Assembly (NCBI GenBank): GCA_903772945.1
Contig: CAICTM010001459.1
Location: forward strand, 1 to 28,747
Length of the DNA stretch: 28,747 nucleotides
Direction of reading: 5' to 3'
From: Seminavis robusta
Taxonomy: Eukaryota > Bacillariophyta > Bacillariophyceae > Naviculales > Naviculaceae
Shown one piece after another: positions 6,357 through 16,979 of this stretch. The position numbers and the translations under genes are program-made. The first letter of the stretch is position 1, and every line of letters starts with the position of its first letter. The notes beneath the pieces were generated by a model. That model had not been told where the DNA came from and searched no databases. It saw only the letters and a program-made list of their open reading frames with translations.

Positions 6357-8025
6357 ATGATACCCGAAGATATCACGAAGATAATTGACAAGCTGGAGGA
6401 CGCGGCCGATCAGGGTAAGGAGCATAAGCAGAGGCTACCGTATCTGCATTGTTTGATGTGATGGCTGTTTTGCTGTTTCGTGTTGATCGTGATGGATGGC
6501 CAGTTAGCGAGACTAATAATCAGCCACTGTTATCTTTCTTTTGATTTCGTCTTTTATCTATGTAAACAGAGTCCTTGCGCAAGTACATTCTGTCACTTCA
6601 AGGAGGAGCCGAAACTGCTGCCGAAGATGGCGCTGCCGAACCATCCAAAGACGCGGCTGACAAAAATGATGCCATGGACGAGGATGCCTCCGGCGAACCT
6701 CCCTTTCCTCCCGCCTACCAAAGTGGAGATGATTTCGAAAAAGCCAGTGAATTCAAAATGAAAGCCGCCGATTTCAAGGCCGATGGAAAATGGGACGAAG
6801 CGCTAGATGCCTACACGAATGCCATTTTGGCCGCCGAACCGTCCGCATTGGTCTATGCCAATCGGGCGTTGGCACTGATGCAACTGAATCGTCCATTGGC
6901 AGCTGAAAACGACTGTTCGTTGGCGTTACAACTCAACCCAGATTCGGCCAAAGCATTGCGCGTGCGTGGTAAAGCCCGCAAGGAATTGGGAAAATACGAA
7001 GAAGCGCTGCACGATTTGTCGGCGTCGCAACAAATTGATTTTGACGAGTCGGTGGTACAAGATTTGAAAGAATTGAGTGAATTGCATTTGGAAAAGGAAA
7101 AGGAACACGCCCAGAAACGAAATTCGGAGGTGGAAAAAAAGAAAAAACGAGCCGAAGAAATTCGAAAAGCACAGGAAGATGCGCAACGTGAAGCGGAAGA
7201 AGAACGAGCCCGAGAGGCGGCGGCTAGTGCGAGTGCTGGTGCGAGTGCTGGTGGCGGTGGAATGGGAGGTGAGACGATTTGATTTATTTGATTGATATTG
7301 CGGCTGCACAATTTACGCATGGCTTGATTTGTTTTGGGGGTTCTGTGTTTGGGTTATTATTGGGAATTTGCTTTCTTGGTTTTCTTTTGGAGGACGCGTG
7401 ATTTGTTTCTCAACATGAATCAATTTCTTTTCTTCTTTCTTTCACACAGGAATGCCCGGAATGGGAGGCATGGGTGGTATGCCCGGAATGGGAGGAATGG
7501 GGGGTATGCCTGGAATGGGAGGTTAGTGAAAATTTGCCGTCTTCAACTCAACTTTGGTCAATTTGCTACCATTTTCATGTCTCACACTTTATTCTGTCAT
7601 GCCAACGATTCAATCAATTCAGGTGGGATGCCAAACATTATGCAGATTCTCATGTCGGATCCCGAACTTGCGGCTGGAATGCAGAACCCAAAGGTACGTC
7701 TCTCCCGACACACTGCCTCCGGTTTCTCAACAAGTGAATGTCATGCTCAACAATAATACAATAAACCTTGCATTGTTGCTTGCAGGTCATGGCCGCGTTT
7801 CAAAGTCTAGTGTCCGAACCTGGCGGTGTGGGTGGACTCATGGCAAATCCTGCAAAGCTACAGGAACTCATGTCAGACCCTGATGTGGGACCATTCTTGC
7901 AAAAGCTCATGGCCAAGTTAGGACCTTCCATGGGTGGTGGTGGCATGCCAATGGGAGGTGCTGCCGGTGGACCGCCACCCACCAATCCCGATATTGACTT
8001 GTCCGATCTTCCCGACCTGGAGTAG
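6357..8025 (+). CDS. ST13: Hsc70-interacting protein (HIP/ST13), five exons
   Basis: Exons: 6357-6414, 6570-7268, 7450-7521, 7623-7693, 7786-8025. All four introns are GT...AG, and the joined frame gives 379 residues, close to the ~370 of animal HIP. Domain order matches HIP exactly: a short N-terminal helical segment (MIPEDITKIID...); an acidic linker; three tetratricopeptide repeats from about residue 75 to 180 (ASEFKMKAADFKADGKW, ALVYANRALALMQL, AKALRVRGKARKELGKY); a highly charged Glu/Lys/Arg helix to ~240; an Ala/Ser/Gly stretch; GGMP-type repeats; then a DP/STI1 domain with PNIMQILMSDPELAAGM and LQELMSDPDVGPFLQKLM. HIP binds the Hsp70 ATPase domain and slows ADP release in the cytosol. 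The GGMP repeats are encoded almost wholly by the 72-nt exon 3, flanked by phase-1 introns on both sides. The 58-nt first exon is easily missed by gene finders. Confidence 0.92.
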
Positions 8026-9220
8026 TACTGTAGTAATCAACAAAACAACACAATGCCCGACGTTTCATTATTCACGGTTGACAGAGAAATCTAAAACTGG
8101 CAACCGCAAGCCAGCTATCATAGTAGCTACTGTTAGGTGGTTGTCTTGAAGTTAAGATTCACCTGCTTCCACGAAACAGTTACTAGTCTATCTGGAAGAA
8201 AAAAGACGGCGGATTTGTTGTTTGATCTACAACCTATCTACAGTAGCGTCCCTTCCAAGCTATGTAGGTCTACCAGAGCTAACTAGTTCTCTCTAGCACC
8301 AAGCTGGTTCTATCATCTATGATGCAGGCGAACGAAGTTCTAACACCTTATATTCCTGGAACCTGATACTGGTAACTGATAATGTAAAAGTACCACCGTG
8401 TTACTGCCGACTGCCGAGTGCCAAGATGCCAAGATACTAGTATCCCTTTTAGCATGGCGCTGCCGCTTCATCTGGGATCTGATCCTGAAGCTTCTGACAT
8501 CGTGCGAAGCTGTTGAGCGTCACTTCTCACTGCAACACCACAGCCTTATTCCCCTCGCCATCAGCTTCGCATCTGTGTATTGGTTCGTTTCACCAAGCCA
8601 TTGAGGAGAACAGGAGACTTACTGCCAAAGAACTGGCCTTTGCCGATACTTTTCGACATTTCGTCAAAGTGCGAAGGCAGGCAAGTTCAAGGAAACACTA
8701 CAAATAGCTCACAGACTGGTTTTTCGTAAGGGGCCTATCCAGCCCCGGCTAGCAGGGAGAGGACAAGGTATGCAGATAGCTAGGTCTCAGGTTGCCCGTT
8801 TTGATGTCTAGCTGGTGAACCTGGTACTGCCCTCGAGGTATCTAGCAAGTTGGGAGTAGCCAGCTCTAGCTCTGACCAGCGCCGTAGAGGATCTTGAAAG
8901 TCCTTGGCGCCGAGGGCAGCCAGACATCATCTACATGTACCGTAGCTAGTGCGCCCAGCGATGGCTGGTTCCATCACTCCACGCAATCAAGAGATGCATC
9001 CACATGCAGCTTTCTTCTTTAGACAGAACGCACACTAGTAAAATTATCTATGAAGTTATGATGAAGTAGGATAGCTCTCGAGTCTTCTTCTCTGCTGCCT
9101 GGTGCCATGTTCCTATCTCTGTCACCTGCTAGCTGGCAGTGCAGTCGAACTCAACCCCGCACCGCTCAGCAACCCCTAAAACACGGCCACTTGGAGTGGT
9201 CGCTCTCTCACAAAGGGGCT
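8026..9220. other. Intergenic region, no gene seen
   Basis: These 1.2 kb separate the 3' end of HIP from the 3' end of the leftward HSF gene. Short open stretches have no recognisable protein character. It contains scattered CTAG motifs (8100-8300, 8770-8870) and one TACATGTA octamer at 8932-8939. No tRNA-like or snRNA-like sequence was found. Confidence 0.6.
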
Positions 9221-10775
9221 CTACTCCAGCCCGCGTCTCCGAAGTTCCGCCAGGTAGAGCAGCTCCTCGGAGGTTAGGGCTGCCGCATTGTTTCCGTCTT
9301 GCTGAGGAGCAACTCTCTGGGTCCCTTCACGGCCACTTCCGTGCTGATGCAATGACGCCTGGTTTCGCCTGGCCAGGAGGAGGGAGTTTTCCAGACCGGT
9401 TGCAGCACCGTGGTGAAGGGCACCAGGCATGGGTGGAGCGACGGGACCAGCTCCCGTCAATTGAGATATGAGCTGTGAACTCATGCTGGTACTTGGGAGC
9501 AATGGGTTGACTCCATGATGATGTTGATTCTGAAACAGTCCAACGTTGCCAGTCAGAGACGCGCGTCCCGAAATCCGCTGCTGAAGGAGTAGACGAGCCT
9601 GAGCAGTAGTATCTGGTAGGGAGGCAGCTAGATGCTGTTGCAGAACGGAATCCCTCATGTGTTGATCGCGAGCCGCTCGCTCAAAGGCGCTTCCTTCTGA
9701 TTGCTGCCGCTGCAAGACGGAACCCAAACGTTGCCTCTCCAACAAGCCGCCACTTGGTCTCATCTGATCAGTACGATTGTCCTGTTCGGGAAGTCCCATC
9801 CGTGCTAGCAAGGCCGCCTGTTCTCGGTTACTACTCAGGGCCAGTTGGGAACGGTCCAACGCCGCGAGACCATGGCCACCAAGTCCTGATGGAGCCGGGG
9901 CTCCTGACGAACGATCCGCGCGCCACTCGTTGGACAGAGAATGCAACAAGGACTCTGGTCCATGACTTGAGAGGTTATGGTGATGCTCTGCCGCCACCAA
10001 AGACGCCAAGGATGGAGCCTGCTGGTGGGTCGTTGTCTGCGAAGACGGAGATCCCAAAAGCCCTCGGGTCGCAGCCACTCCTCCTCCAAGTCCCTCCTCG
10101 CGGAGAGGGCCCACCGAAGGCGACAAGCGCAAGGCAGTGGGGGGCGCCGAAGGAAGAACCGCTTGAAGTGCCTGTCTGCGACTGTCTCGGGCTTTCGCTG
10201 CTGTGCTGTTGTCCTTCTCCTTTGTGATTTGGATGAGCTTGACAAGCTCTGGTTTGTCCTTACGAAAGCACTTATGACTAAAGGCAATGGTCTTTCCCGA
10301 GGCAGACGTGTCGCAAGTCATTCGTTTGAACCCCCTGTCAAATACGGTGGCATAGTCAGTGAGACGAGACGATGCCTTGTGCAATGGCTCTAGCTAGCAA
10401 TGATGCTCTGACTTACCATCGGTGAAGATTCCTGACAAGTGACTTGAACTTGTTTCCACGAAAGTGTTTGTCCAAGATCATTGCCTGAAACTTCTCCTTT
10501 TGCATGGCAAAGGCTGTGCCCTTTTGAAGCCACCAAATGGCATCCGGGGCTTCCTCACGAAGGAGGATGGCCATGATCTTGTCGGGCAAGCGCAGAGCAC
10601 CAGCGCTTGGCTTTGGCTCGGGCTTGTATTGCTGAATGGCTTCTTGGGGGCTGCCCATCTTGGTGGGGTCATGGATGATTCCCATTGCACCGGGCTGCTC
10701 TTGCTCTGGCATACTTGCTGCGCTCAATCCAGTCTCTGTCGTCTCTTCTTCAGCTGATGATCCTGACCTTTGCAT
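9221..10775 (-). CDS. Heat-shock-factor-type transcription factor (paralogue A)
   Basis: Two exons, 10775-10417 and 10334-9221, are joined across an 82-bp GT-AG intron to give 490 residues. The HSF DNA-binding domain spans roughly residues 62-155: LPDKIMAIL, then APDAIWWLQKGTAF, then LDKHFRGNKFKSLVRNLHRW joined across the intron to GFKRMTCD, then KTIAFSHKCFRKDKPEL. This is the diatom version of HSF, with IWW in place of the animal W-S. The rest is a long disordered tail rich in Leu, Gln, Ser, Gly and His, ending LTSEELLYLAELRRRGLE; I see no classical HR-A/B trimerisation coiled coil. The start is the ATG at 10773-10775; the frame remains open slightly upstream without another good ATG. It probably binds heat-shock-like elements in the nucleus; targets are unknown. 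Same orientation and same intron position as paralogue B. Confidence 0.88.
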
Positions 10776-12724
10776 GGGATAGGCCGCGACTACAAGTGGC
10801 AAGCAAGTGATGGCACAAACAAAGGGGGCACGATGAGTATGGCAAGGAATGAAGCAGGGAAGACGACCTGGTCACCAAGCATTAATGACCTACCTCCTTC
10901 TACTTTCGATAGTGCAAACTTCTTATTGTTGTCTCCGTTGGATGGCATACGCTCAAGGGTAATAGTCTCAGCACCAGAACGAATATCTCTTTTCTTTCGA
11001 GAGCCAAAGGAAAGAATCATAGCCTTCAGAGATAAATTATGAGATCAGACGATGACCAGATTGTAGATCCTCTATGCTCTTATTACCATTGATGATGGTG
11101 GGGCAAACTCAAAAATAAAGGCTGTGCATGAAGCGGTGCCCTGCAATTCCACCGTACTACTGGTAAGCAGACTGAATTGATTTGATGAACTGTGTCTACC
11201 TCCTGCCGCAATTCTTTGGCTCATTAGGCACAGCAACGCCGCGTAACCACTCGTAGATTTTTAGGTTGATGGTCGATGCATTCAATTAGATTGGCCTCTT
11301 TCAGTGCCTGTCCAGGCTCGGTTGAAGCTGTCTGTTTTGTACTGTTTGTGTGTGACTGTCGCGATTCGTGGAGTCACTCTATGATCAGAGAGTAGAAGTC
11401 TGCACTCTACCATAATTGTTCGTGACGGAAGACGCTTCCTTTGTTGCACTTAGGTTTTAAATGACCAGAAATACGTTCAATCGACCATTAAGAAGCCGGA
11501 CTTTCGCGACTTAATGCAATTACGATTTGGATGAATCTTTGCGGTAGCTGTACGTTAAATAAGCTTTCGAGAGCCAGGTCATCGTGGACTCAAAAAGAAC
11601 TGATGGGGACACTAGGACACAAATCATTTCGCTGGCGAGTTATGACATAGATGACGGACTAGACATTTTGTGTTTAGATCCGATGTGTCTCGAGTGGAGC
11701 GAAAGCAGGAGCAAGGGGAGGAATTAGTATCTGTAACAATGACATTTAGCAAAGGAAGCTCGAGTATTAAAGAAGGGTTCGCTGTGACATAGAGTCTTTA
11801 GCCAGTAGAAAATGTCTCTTTTTACTGGTACTCATGAAGTTACCCTTTTTTCAGCATCATACTTTAATCAAGATTCCTTCCACGTATATTCCAGTAATTT
11901 CAAAGCTTTTTCCAAACACATTGGGAGATTGCCACTACAAAAATGCAAAATTGAGTGTTTTCGATACCAACAGATCCGGGCTGCTTTGCATCCTTTCTGC
12001 TACGCTCTCTTCAAATGATTGGATCTTCACCAGTTGCGGACTTGACCAGCTGTTGTTGACCGAAAATCACACTGAATGCTACATGTAAATTCATTCGTAG
12101 CCATCAAACAATTTTAATTGGGCTGTCCCATCAGACCAAACCTGAATCATTTCATGATCCCCTCTTCCTTGTGTCTCTAAACTAATGGTAGATTGATACA
12201 AAACTAATTTATTTAGAATCCAGAGAGAGACCAGTTCTTCCATTCCAGTGTTACAAAACTACTCAGCTGCTGCTGTCTTTTGCTGGACGTGTGGCGGGTC
12301 CGGAAGTTTACTTTTATCAATTCTTTGAAGTAAATTCAACTAAATGTTTGATGGAATCTTTTATTGATGGAACTTTAGATCGTCAATGCAAACATTCGGA
12401 TCTTCTTAGATTCTCCTTCCTAGCCCCTCGGAACTCATGTTCCCTGGACGTTATTGTATCAGTTGCCGTGTGGACCTGCCCATTCGCTTCAGAAGAGATG
12501 CTTCAATTGCATTAATTAATTCGGGTCGAAGATGACTATGCGAAGAGCCTTAGGTTTCTATCTTTACGTCAAAGTTTTGGTTACTTCGTTATTTCATTTT
12601 CATCCTTTGGAGGAGTTATCTTCCTCGTTCCCAACCCTTATTAGAATGTCAGCTGGACCTTAGCTGAGCTGACCTCGAAAAGCAATATTACGATTTACAA
12701 TACGTACAAGAAGACAAGTATCAA
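10776..12724. other. Intergenic region upstream of HSF A, no convincing gene
   Basis: The first few hundred bases must carry the HSF A promoter. A leftward open stretch at 10790-11020 has no family resemblance and is probably leader sequence. From about 11450 to 12700 the DNA appears AT-richer than the neighbouring genes; open frames near 11812-12088 and 12291-12515 are short, Cys/Phe-rich and unlike proteins. One TACATGTA lies at 12080-12087. Confidence 0.5.
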
Positions 12725-13150
12725 GAGCGTTCCTCAATCGTGGATGAGGTTAAATCCAAAGGTTCCCAAATTAGGGGCAGATTTAGGGGCAGATTCCCAT
12801 TAGGGGCAGGTTTGAAACCTGCCCCTAAAAATAGGGGCATTTTGGAGAATCCGCCCCTAAATCCACCCCTAAAATAGGGGCGTTTTGTTATTTAGGGGCA
12901 GATTTCAAACCCGCCCCCAAAATAGGGGCGTTTTCTATGTATTTTGAGTACAGTCCCGTTTACTTTTTAGGCTGGTTTTGAAACCCGCCCCTAAATATTT
13001 GGGGCACTTTCTAAGAAACTGCCCCTAAAATAGGGGGCGTTTTCTAAATAGGGGCAGGTTTGGAATCCGCCCCTATTTTAGGGGCGGATTTAGGGGCGGA
13101 TTCCAAACATGCCCCTATTTAGGGGCGTTTTGCACGACTGAGGGACGCTC
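12725..13150. mobile_element. Foldback/MITE-like element of AGGGGC/GCCCCT modules with terminal inverted repeats
   Basis: The outer ends are inverted copies: GAGCGTTCCTCAATCGTG (12725-12742) matches the reverse complement of 13133-13150 at 16 of 18 positions. Between them, 12771-13133 is made of about a dozen AGGGGC and half a dozen GCCCCT words. These are joined by two linker types, GATTCCAAAC/GGTTTGAAAC-like and GCGTTTT-like, alternating in orientation so the segment can fold on itself many times. It includes a near-perfect 29-bp palindrome at 12800-12828. There is no coding capacity, and no target-site duplication is visible at the proposed ends. The structure suggests a non-autonomous DNA element; mobility is inference. 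Confidence 0.6.
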
Positions 13151-13918
13151 CAGTGCGCACGCCAAGGTTTCACAGTTCGGCGAAATAGCTCCTTCTTTTT
13201 CAGTTTTCCTCAGCGCTTAGTGCATCCAAAAACTACCTAATCGTGGAGACATTGGGACCAGATGACTCTACAGGCTCTCTCTAGATGTATGTAGCTCGCT
13301 ACCGGGAGCCAGCATGCAAGTTGAATTTGGTCGAACTCTGGTCGGATAAAGAAACAATCTCATCAATGCTACCGGTGCGGGGGGTAGATGCAATCAAGCA
13401 CACCTTCACACTGGGTTGTCGATAGCTAAACCACGGCTGCGACTCTGGAGGATGCCATCCTTCAGCTGGTACATGGGCTGTTCACTGAGGGTTTCCACTA
13501 CAGTACTTCAGTTGGTTTGGGGGACTCGAGTCGACTGTTGAGTTTGTTGGTGCCTTTAGGAAAGTTGCGCCGTCCTCGATCCTCGACGAGGTCGTCTGGG
13601 TGGTGCACCTCGAATAGCTCCCATCCTGAGATTGACAGAGAGACAGGGCTGTGCTCGTTCGTCTAGGTATCTGACGTACGCCCCGTTCCAGTAGACTAGA
13701 TCCGATATTTGGAAACGTAGTTAAATTTGACGAAGAAATCGCCGAGTTCCCTCCATGGCCCCGTCTCTGCACTTCTGTTTACTAGGCAAGCTATTAAATA
13801 ACGCTTTTCAAAATCATTCATTGCATTACGTAATAACATTCAATACTTAAATACTGCAGGAGGAGGGTCCCTGTAGTGGCAACGTGTGCCCAGCGCCACT
13901 CCCTTTGGTTCACCTGCT
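13151..13918. other. Intergenic region downstream of HSF B, no gene seen
   Basis: These 770 bp lie between the foldback element and the stop codon of HSF B. A leftward open stretch at 13482-13772 shows no family features and biased composition. No repeat or RNA signature was found. Confidence 0.5.
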
Positions 13919-15356
13919 CTAATGGTATTGGGGCCTTGTCGCAGAATTCACCAGCCTGCCAGAGTCGGTTTGACTGGGAGTCCTGGCGGCTGCACTGCTC
14001 CCTCCTAGGCAAAGACTTCTGGCTTGCACTGCTTGACTCTGAAGCTCTAGCAACTCGAGCTGTCGGCTGTTCAAACTTCCCCCAAGCTGTTCGTTCAGAC
14101 CGAACCCACGAGATCCTAGCTGAGCAAACGAGGACCTGGCTATGGACCTGTCGGCGAGAATGCCACCGGCACCGGGACCCAGGCCACCGCTCATGAGCAC
14201 CATGTCCGTTAACCTTGCGTTTCCACCAGAAACACCACCAGCTCCTCCTCCAAATAGAGAAGCACGAGGAAACAGGAGAGATTCGTCTTGGGCCCCCAGA
14301 GCATCTCTTGTTACTGATCTTGCCAAAGCAAGCGATCGAAGGGCGTTGATGTCAGCCACGGTGCGGTTGCCGTAAAGGTATGCCCCCCTTCCGCCTCCCA
14401 GCAACTCTGTCTCCTGCTGAAGACGGAGAAGCGACAAGCGCCGTTGATCGTCGAGCATGTTGGACAGATAAGATTGGGCTGGCATGTTCTCAAAGAGCTG
14501 TGGCGTTGGACCAGGGCGCCCTGGCAGCGCTGTTGAAGCGCTTGGCGATAGAAGATGCCTTGAACCAGTAATATCTAGGACCTTGCTTGCATCTGGGGCG
14601 AGAGGTGGAGAAGATATTGACTTGGAAGCTCCAGCCGCTCCAGTCAGAGTAGTAGCGCTTGTTGCCCCGGTAATAGCAGTTGCGCTTGTTGCCCCGGTCC
14701 AAGAAGTATCGGGGCTTCCCTCTCGTTTGGGTGCCTTTTTGACCCTGGAACTTTCGCTGGATTCCAAAACTTCATCAGCAGCTCTCTTGATAGCTTCCTT
14801 CTTCTTTGCCTCTTGCTCCTTCTTTCTCTCCTTGGCGTCATTGATCATCGTCACTTGCAAGACGAGCTCAGGGTCATCTTTGTGGAACAACGAGTGACTG
14901 AAGGCAACTGTCTTGCCCATTGGTTCTGCATCAGAGGTCATTCGCTTAAAGCCCCTGTCAAAGGCAAGGCCAAAACAAACAAAACTAAAGTTAGAAAGAC
15001 AATCCCCATTAAAGCATAGTCAAAAAGGACCACCGGAAGCATCCAGATCCGACTCGACTCGTTACGATATCATGTTCGTACCATCTGTGCATATTTCTGA
15101 CGAGTGACTTGAACTTGTTACCCCTGAAGTACTTCAAGAGGATAGCCCCCTGAAACTTGTCCTTCTGGATAATGAAGGTGTCCCCTCTTGGAAGCCACCA
15201 GATGGCATCAGGAGCTTCGTTAGTGAGAAGAATCTTCATTAGTTTGTCAGGCAACCTTGAGCTACCCTCCAACTTGGCAATGAGTTCCTGCACGCCCATG
15301 CCGGTCTTCTTATCTTGGACTGGGGTATCCACTTTGGTAGTCTCTGTATTACTCAT
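13919..15356 (-). CDS. Heat-shock-factor-type transcription factor (paralogue B)
   Basis: Exons 15356-15082 and 14954-13919 join across a 127-bp GT-AG intron to give 436 residues. The ATG at 15354-15356 is clear. The DNA-binding domain covers about residues 34-128: LPDKLMKIL, then APDAIWWLPRGDTFIIQKDKF, then KYFRGNKFKSLVRNMHRW joined to GFKRMTSD, then KTVAFSHSLFHKDDPEL. It aligns closely with paralogue A throughout, and both introns split the same Trp codon (phase 2). A Lys/Glu-rich helix follows (NDAKERKKEQEAKKKEA, ~145-165), then a Thr/Ala/Gly tandem (GATSAT twice). The long tail is Leu/Gly/Ser-rich and includes LNSRQLELLELQ. No HR-A/B heptad array is obvious. Its upstream region carries a (GT)27 microsatellite. 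It presumably is a nuclear regulator of unknown targets. Confidence 0.88.
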
Positions 15357-15427
15357 CCTGAACCTCGATCTCTTGTCTTTCCTTGATAATGAGAATGTGA
15401 GTGCAGTAATGACGAAGTGCGGCCAGT

Positions 15428-15428
<1 letters not shown>

Positions 15429-15482
<54 letters not shown>
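15429..15482. repeat. (GT)27 microsatellite
   Basis: An uninterrupted GT run of 54 nt starts 72 bp upstream of the HSF B start codon, so it is probably in that gene's promoter or 5' leader, where it reads (CA)n on the coding strand. Such runs vary in length between strains and can adopt Z-DNA. Confidence 0.95.
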
Positions 15483-15484
<2 letters not shown>

Positions 15485-16716
15485 AATAGTCTCTGAAGTT
15501 ATGAATGCTGCCAGTGGTATGCTGGTCGTCAAACCAAAGAGTTTTTGACCACTGGAACTGAATGATTGCATCGATCTGCAATAAATAGAGGGGAGGTCGG
15601 AGGTCGGAGGTTTGCGGAGGTGGGGACATCGCGGGCTTGGTAGCAACGTACTACTAGCTAGTAGCTAGCTAGTAGAAGCAACAGGCAACAGGGTGTACTC
15701 CGGAGTAGTTCGAAGGCCACTGGTACTGGTACTGGTAAGTACTTGCTCTGACTATCAAAATGGTGTACAAATGAGGCTCTCTAAGCCTCTGTTAGATTTA
15801 GAGGGGGAAGTGGCTTCGGATCATATTGTTTCACCATTAAATAATGATTTACAGATGAACTGTGACTTCTACCGACTTCTTTGGTTCAAACTGCATATAC
15901 CTCCAAGAGGTAAATCATATGAATTAAGCGAGCTGTTTCCTTTGAGACGAAGTCTCAATTCAATGGCTCCATTGTCCCACCAACATTCCGATTCCAAACA
16001 GCCCTGTTAAACCTTACTACTAGTAATACACTCCTCGATATAATATGTTAATTCTTCCTGGCTCTAGGATGAATGAAATAGCTATAATTCACCATTCGCC
16101 AGCACTTTATGAAGGGAGGTAAAAGAATATTGAATCCATAAGTGCTCCCACCTTAGTGACCTTTTAGAGACCATCACGGATGCTTTCTGAAGACCATTAT
16201 TTATGGTTAATCTGAGACTGAAACTCTTCTAACACGTTATTCAATCGTTTGACCATCAGGGTTTTAATGCACCAATCTGCAAAATGCTTACGTGGTACCA
16301 CCTGACAAGGTATCTTTATGTCCCTCGAAAACGTACTTTACCATTTACATTCCATGATCTGTGGAAGAAGCAGCACTTAGCTCCCCTTAACGAATGTGTC
16401 TGTCGTTCAGAGCTGCGAGGGATATAAAGAGCACATCATATCACCGTGGCTCATACATGCATAGCTCATGCATTAGGCAGCTCATTAGGCACATGGCTGG
16501 TTTCGTGACTCCTTTTAGTTCAATGGTTGGTTCAGGCTTCCGCGAGCTCTGCCAGGTCAAAGCCGGAACTGATCCCACGATCAATGCAACCTTGTTAATT
16601 GTAAGTTGGTTCACAGATCACAATCCCGCCTTCTTTGGTGCTTCGGTACAGTCGTACGTTTCTCGCCCAGACGCGGCTCGCAGTAGCTCTGCGCACTGAA
16701 GGAATTAGGGTGTCGC

Positions 16717-16741
16717 CTGGTACCGTACCGGCAGGTACCAG
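16717..16741. repeat. Inverted repeat CTGGTACC...GGTACCAG
   Basis: Exact 8-nt arms flank a 9-nt loop (GTACCGGCA). It belongs to the local cluster of GGTACC/ACCGGT palindromes; function unknown. Confidence 0.75.
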
Positions 16742-16963
16742 CGTTTTAGAAGCTGGTCCGCTTGTCCGCTTTTCTGCCTTCAACAGCATCTCTCCATCTT
16801 CGCGAAACTCTGTCTACAAGCTATTCGAGAACTCAGGAACTAGGAGAGGAGATACCAGGAGATTGACCTGGCATTGGGATGTGCCCTCTGGACTGCTGAG
16901 CCAGGGCGGAGCCAAAGGGCACCAACCAATACCACGGTGAAAATCTGTGCTGGTAGTACTTGC

Positions 16964-16979
16964 CCACCGGTACCGGTGG
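16964..16979. repeat. Perfect 16-bp palindrome
   Basis: CCACCGGTACCGGTGG equals its own reverse complement. A 16-bp perfect palindrome is rare by chance in DNA of this length. It could be a protein-binding site or part of the general palindrome enrichment of this intergenic DNA. Confidence 0.85.

Noticed and set aside
6853-7320. Leftward Ser/Ala/Phe-rich frames over HIP exon 2
   Set aside because: Low-complexity complement of the charged HIP helix and Ala/Ser/Gly stretch.
10790-11020. Leftward frame as an upstream exon of HSF A
   Set aside because: HSF A already has an ATG and complete DNA-binding domain; no acceptor/donor pair clearly joins this stretch to it.
12771-13133. Treating the AGGGGC/GCCCCT array as telomeric repeats or a CRISPR array
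   Set aside because: Modules alternate in orientation with irregular spacing; telomeres have one orientation and CRISPRs have uniform repeats and unique spacers.
13482-13772. Leftward 96-codon frame
   Set aside because: No ATG-supported gene context, splice signals or family resemblance; Ser/Thr-rich by composition.
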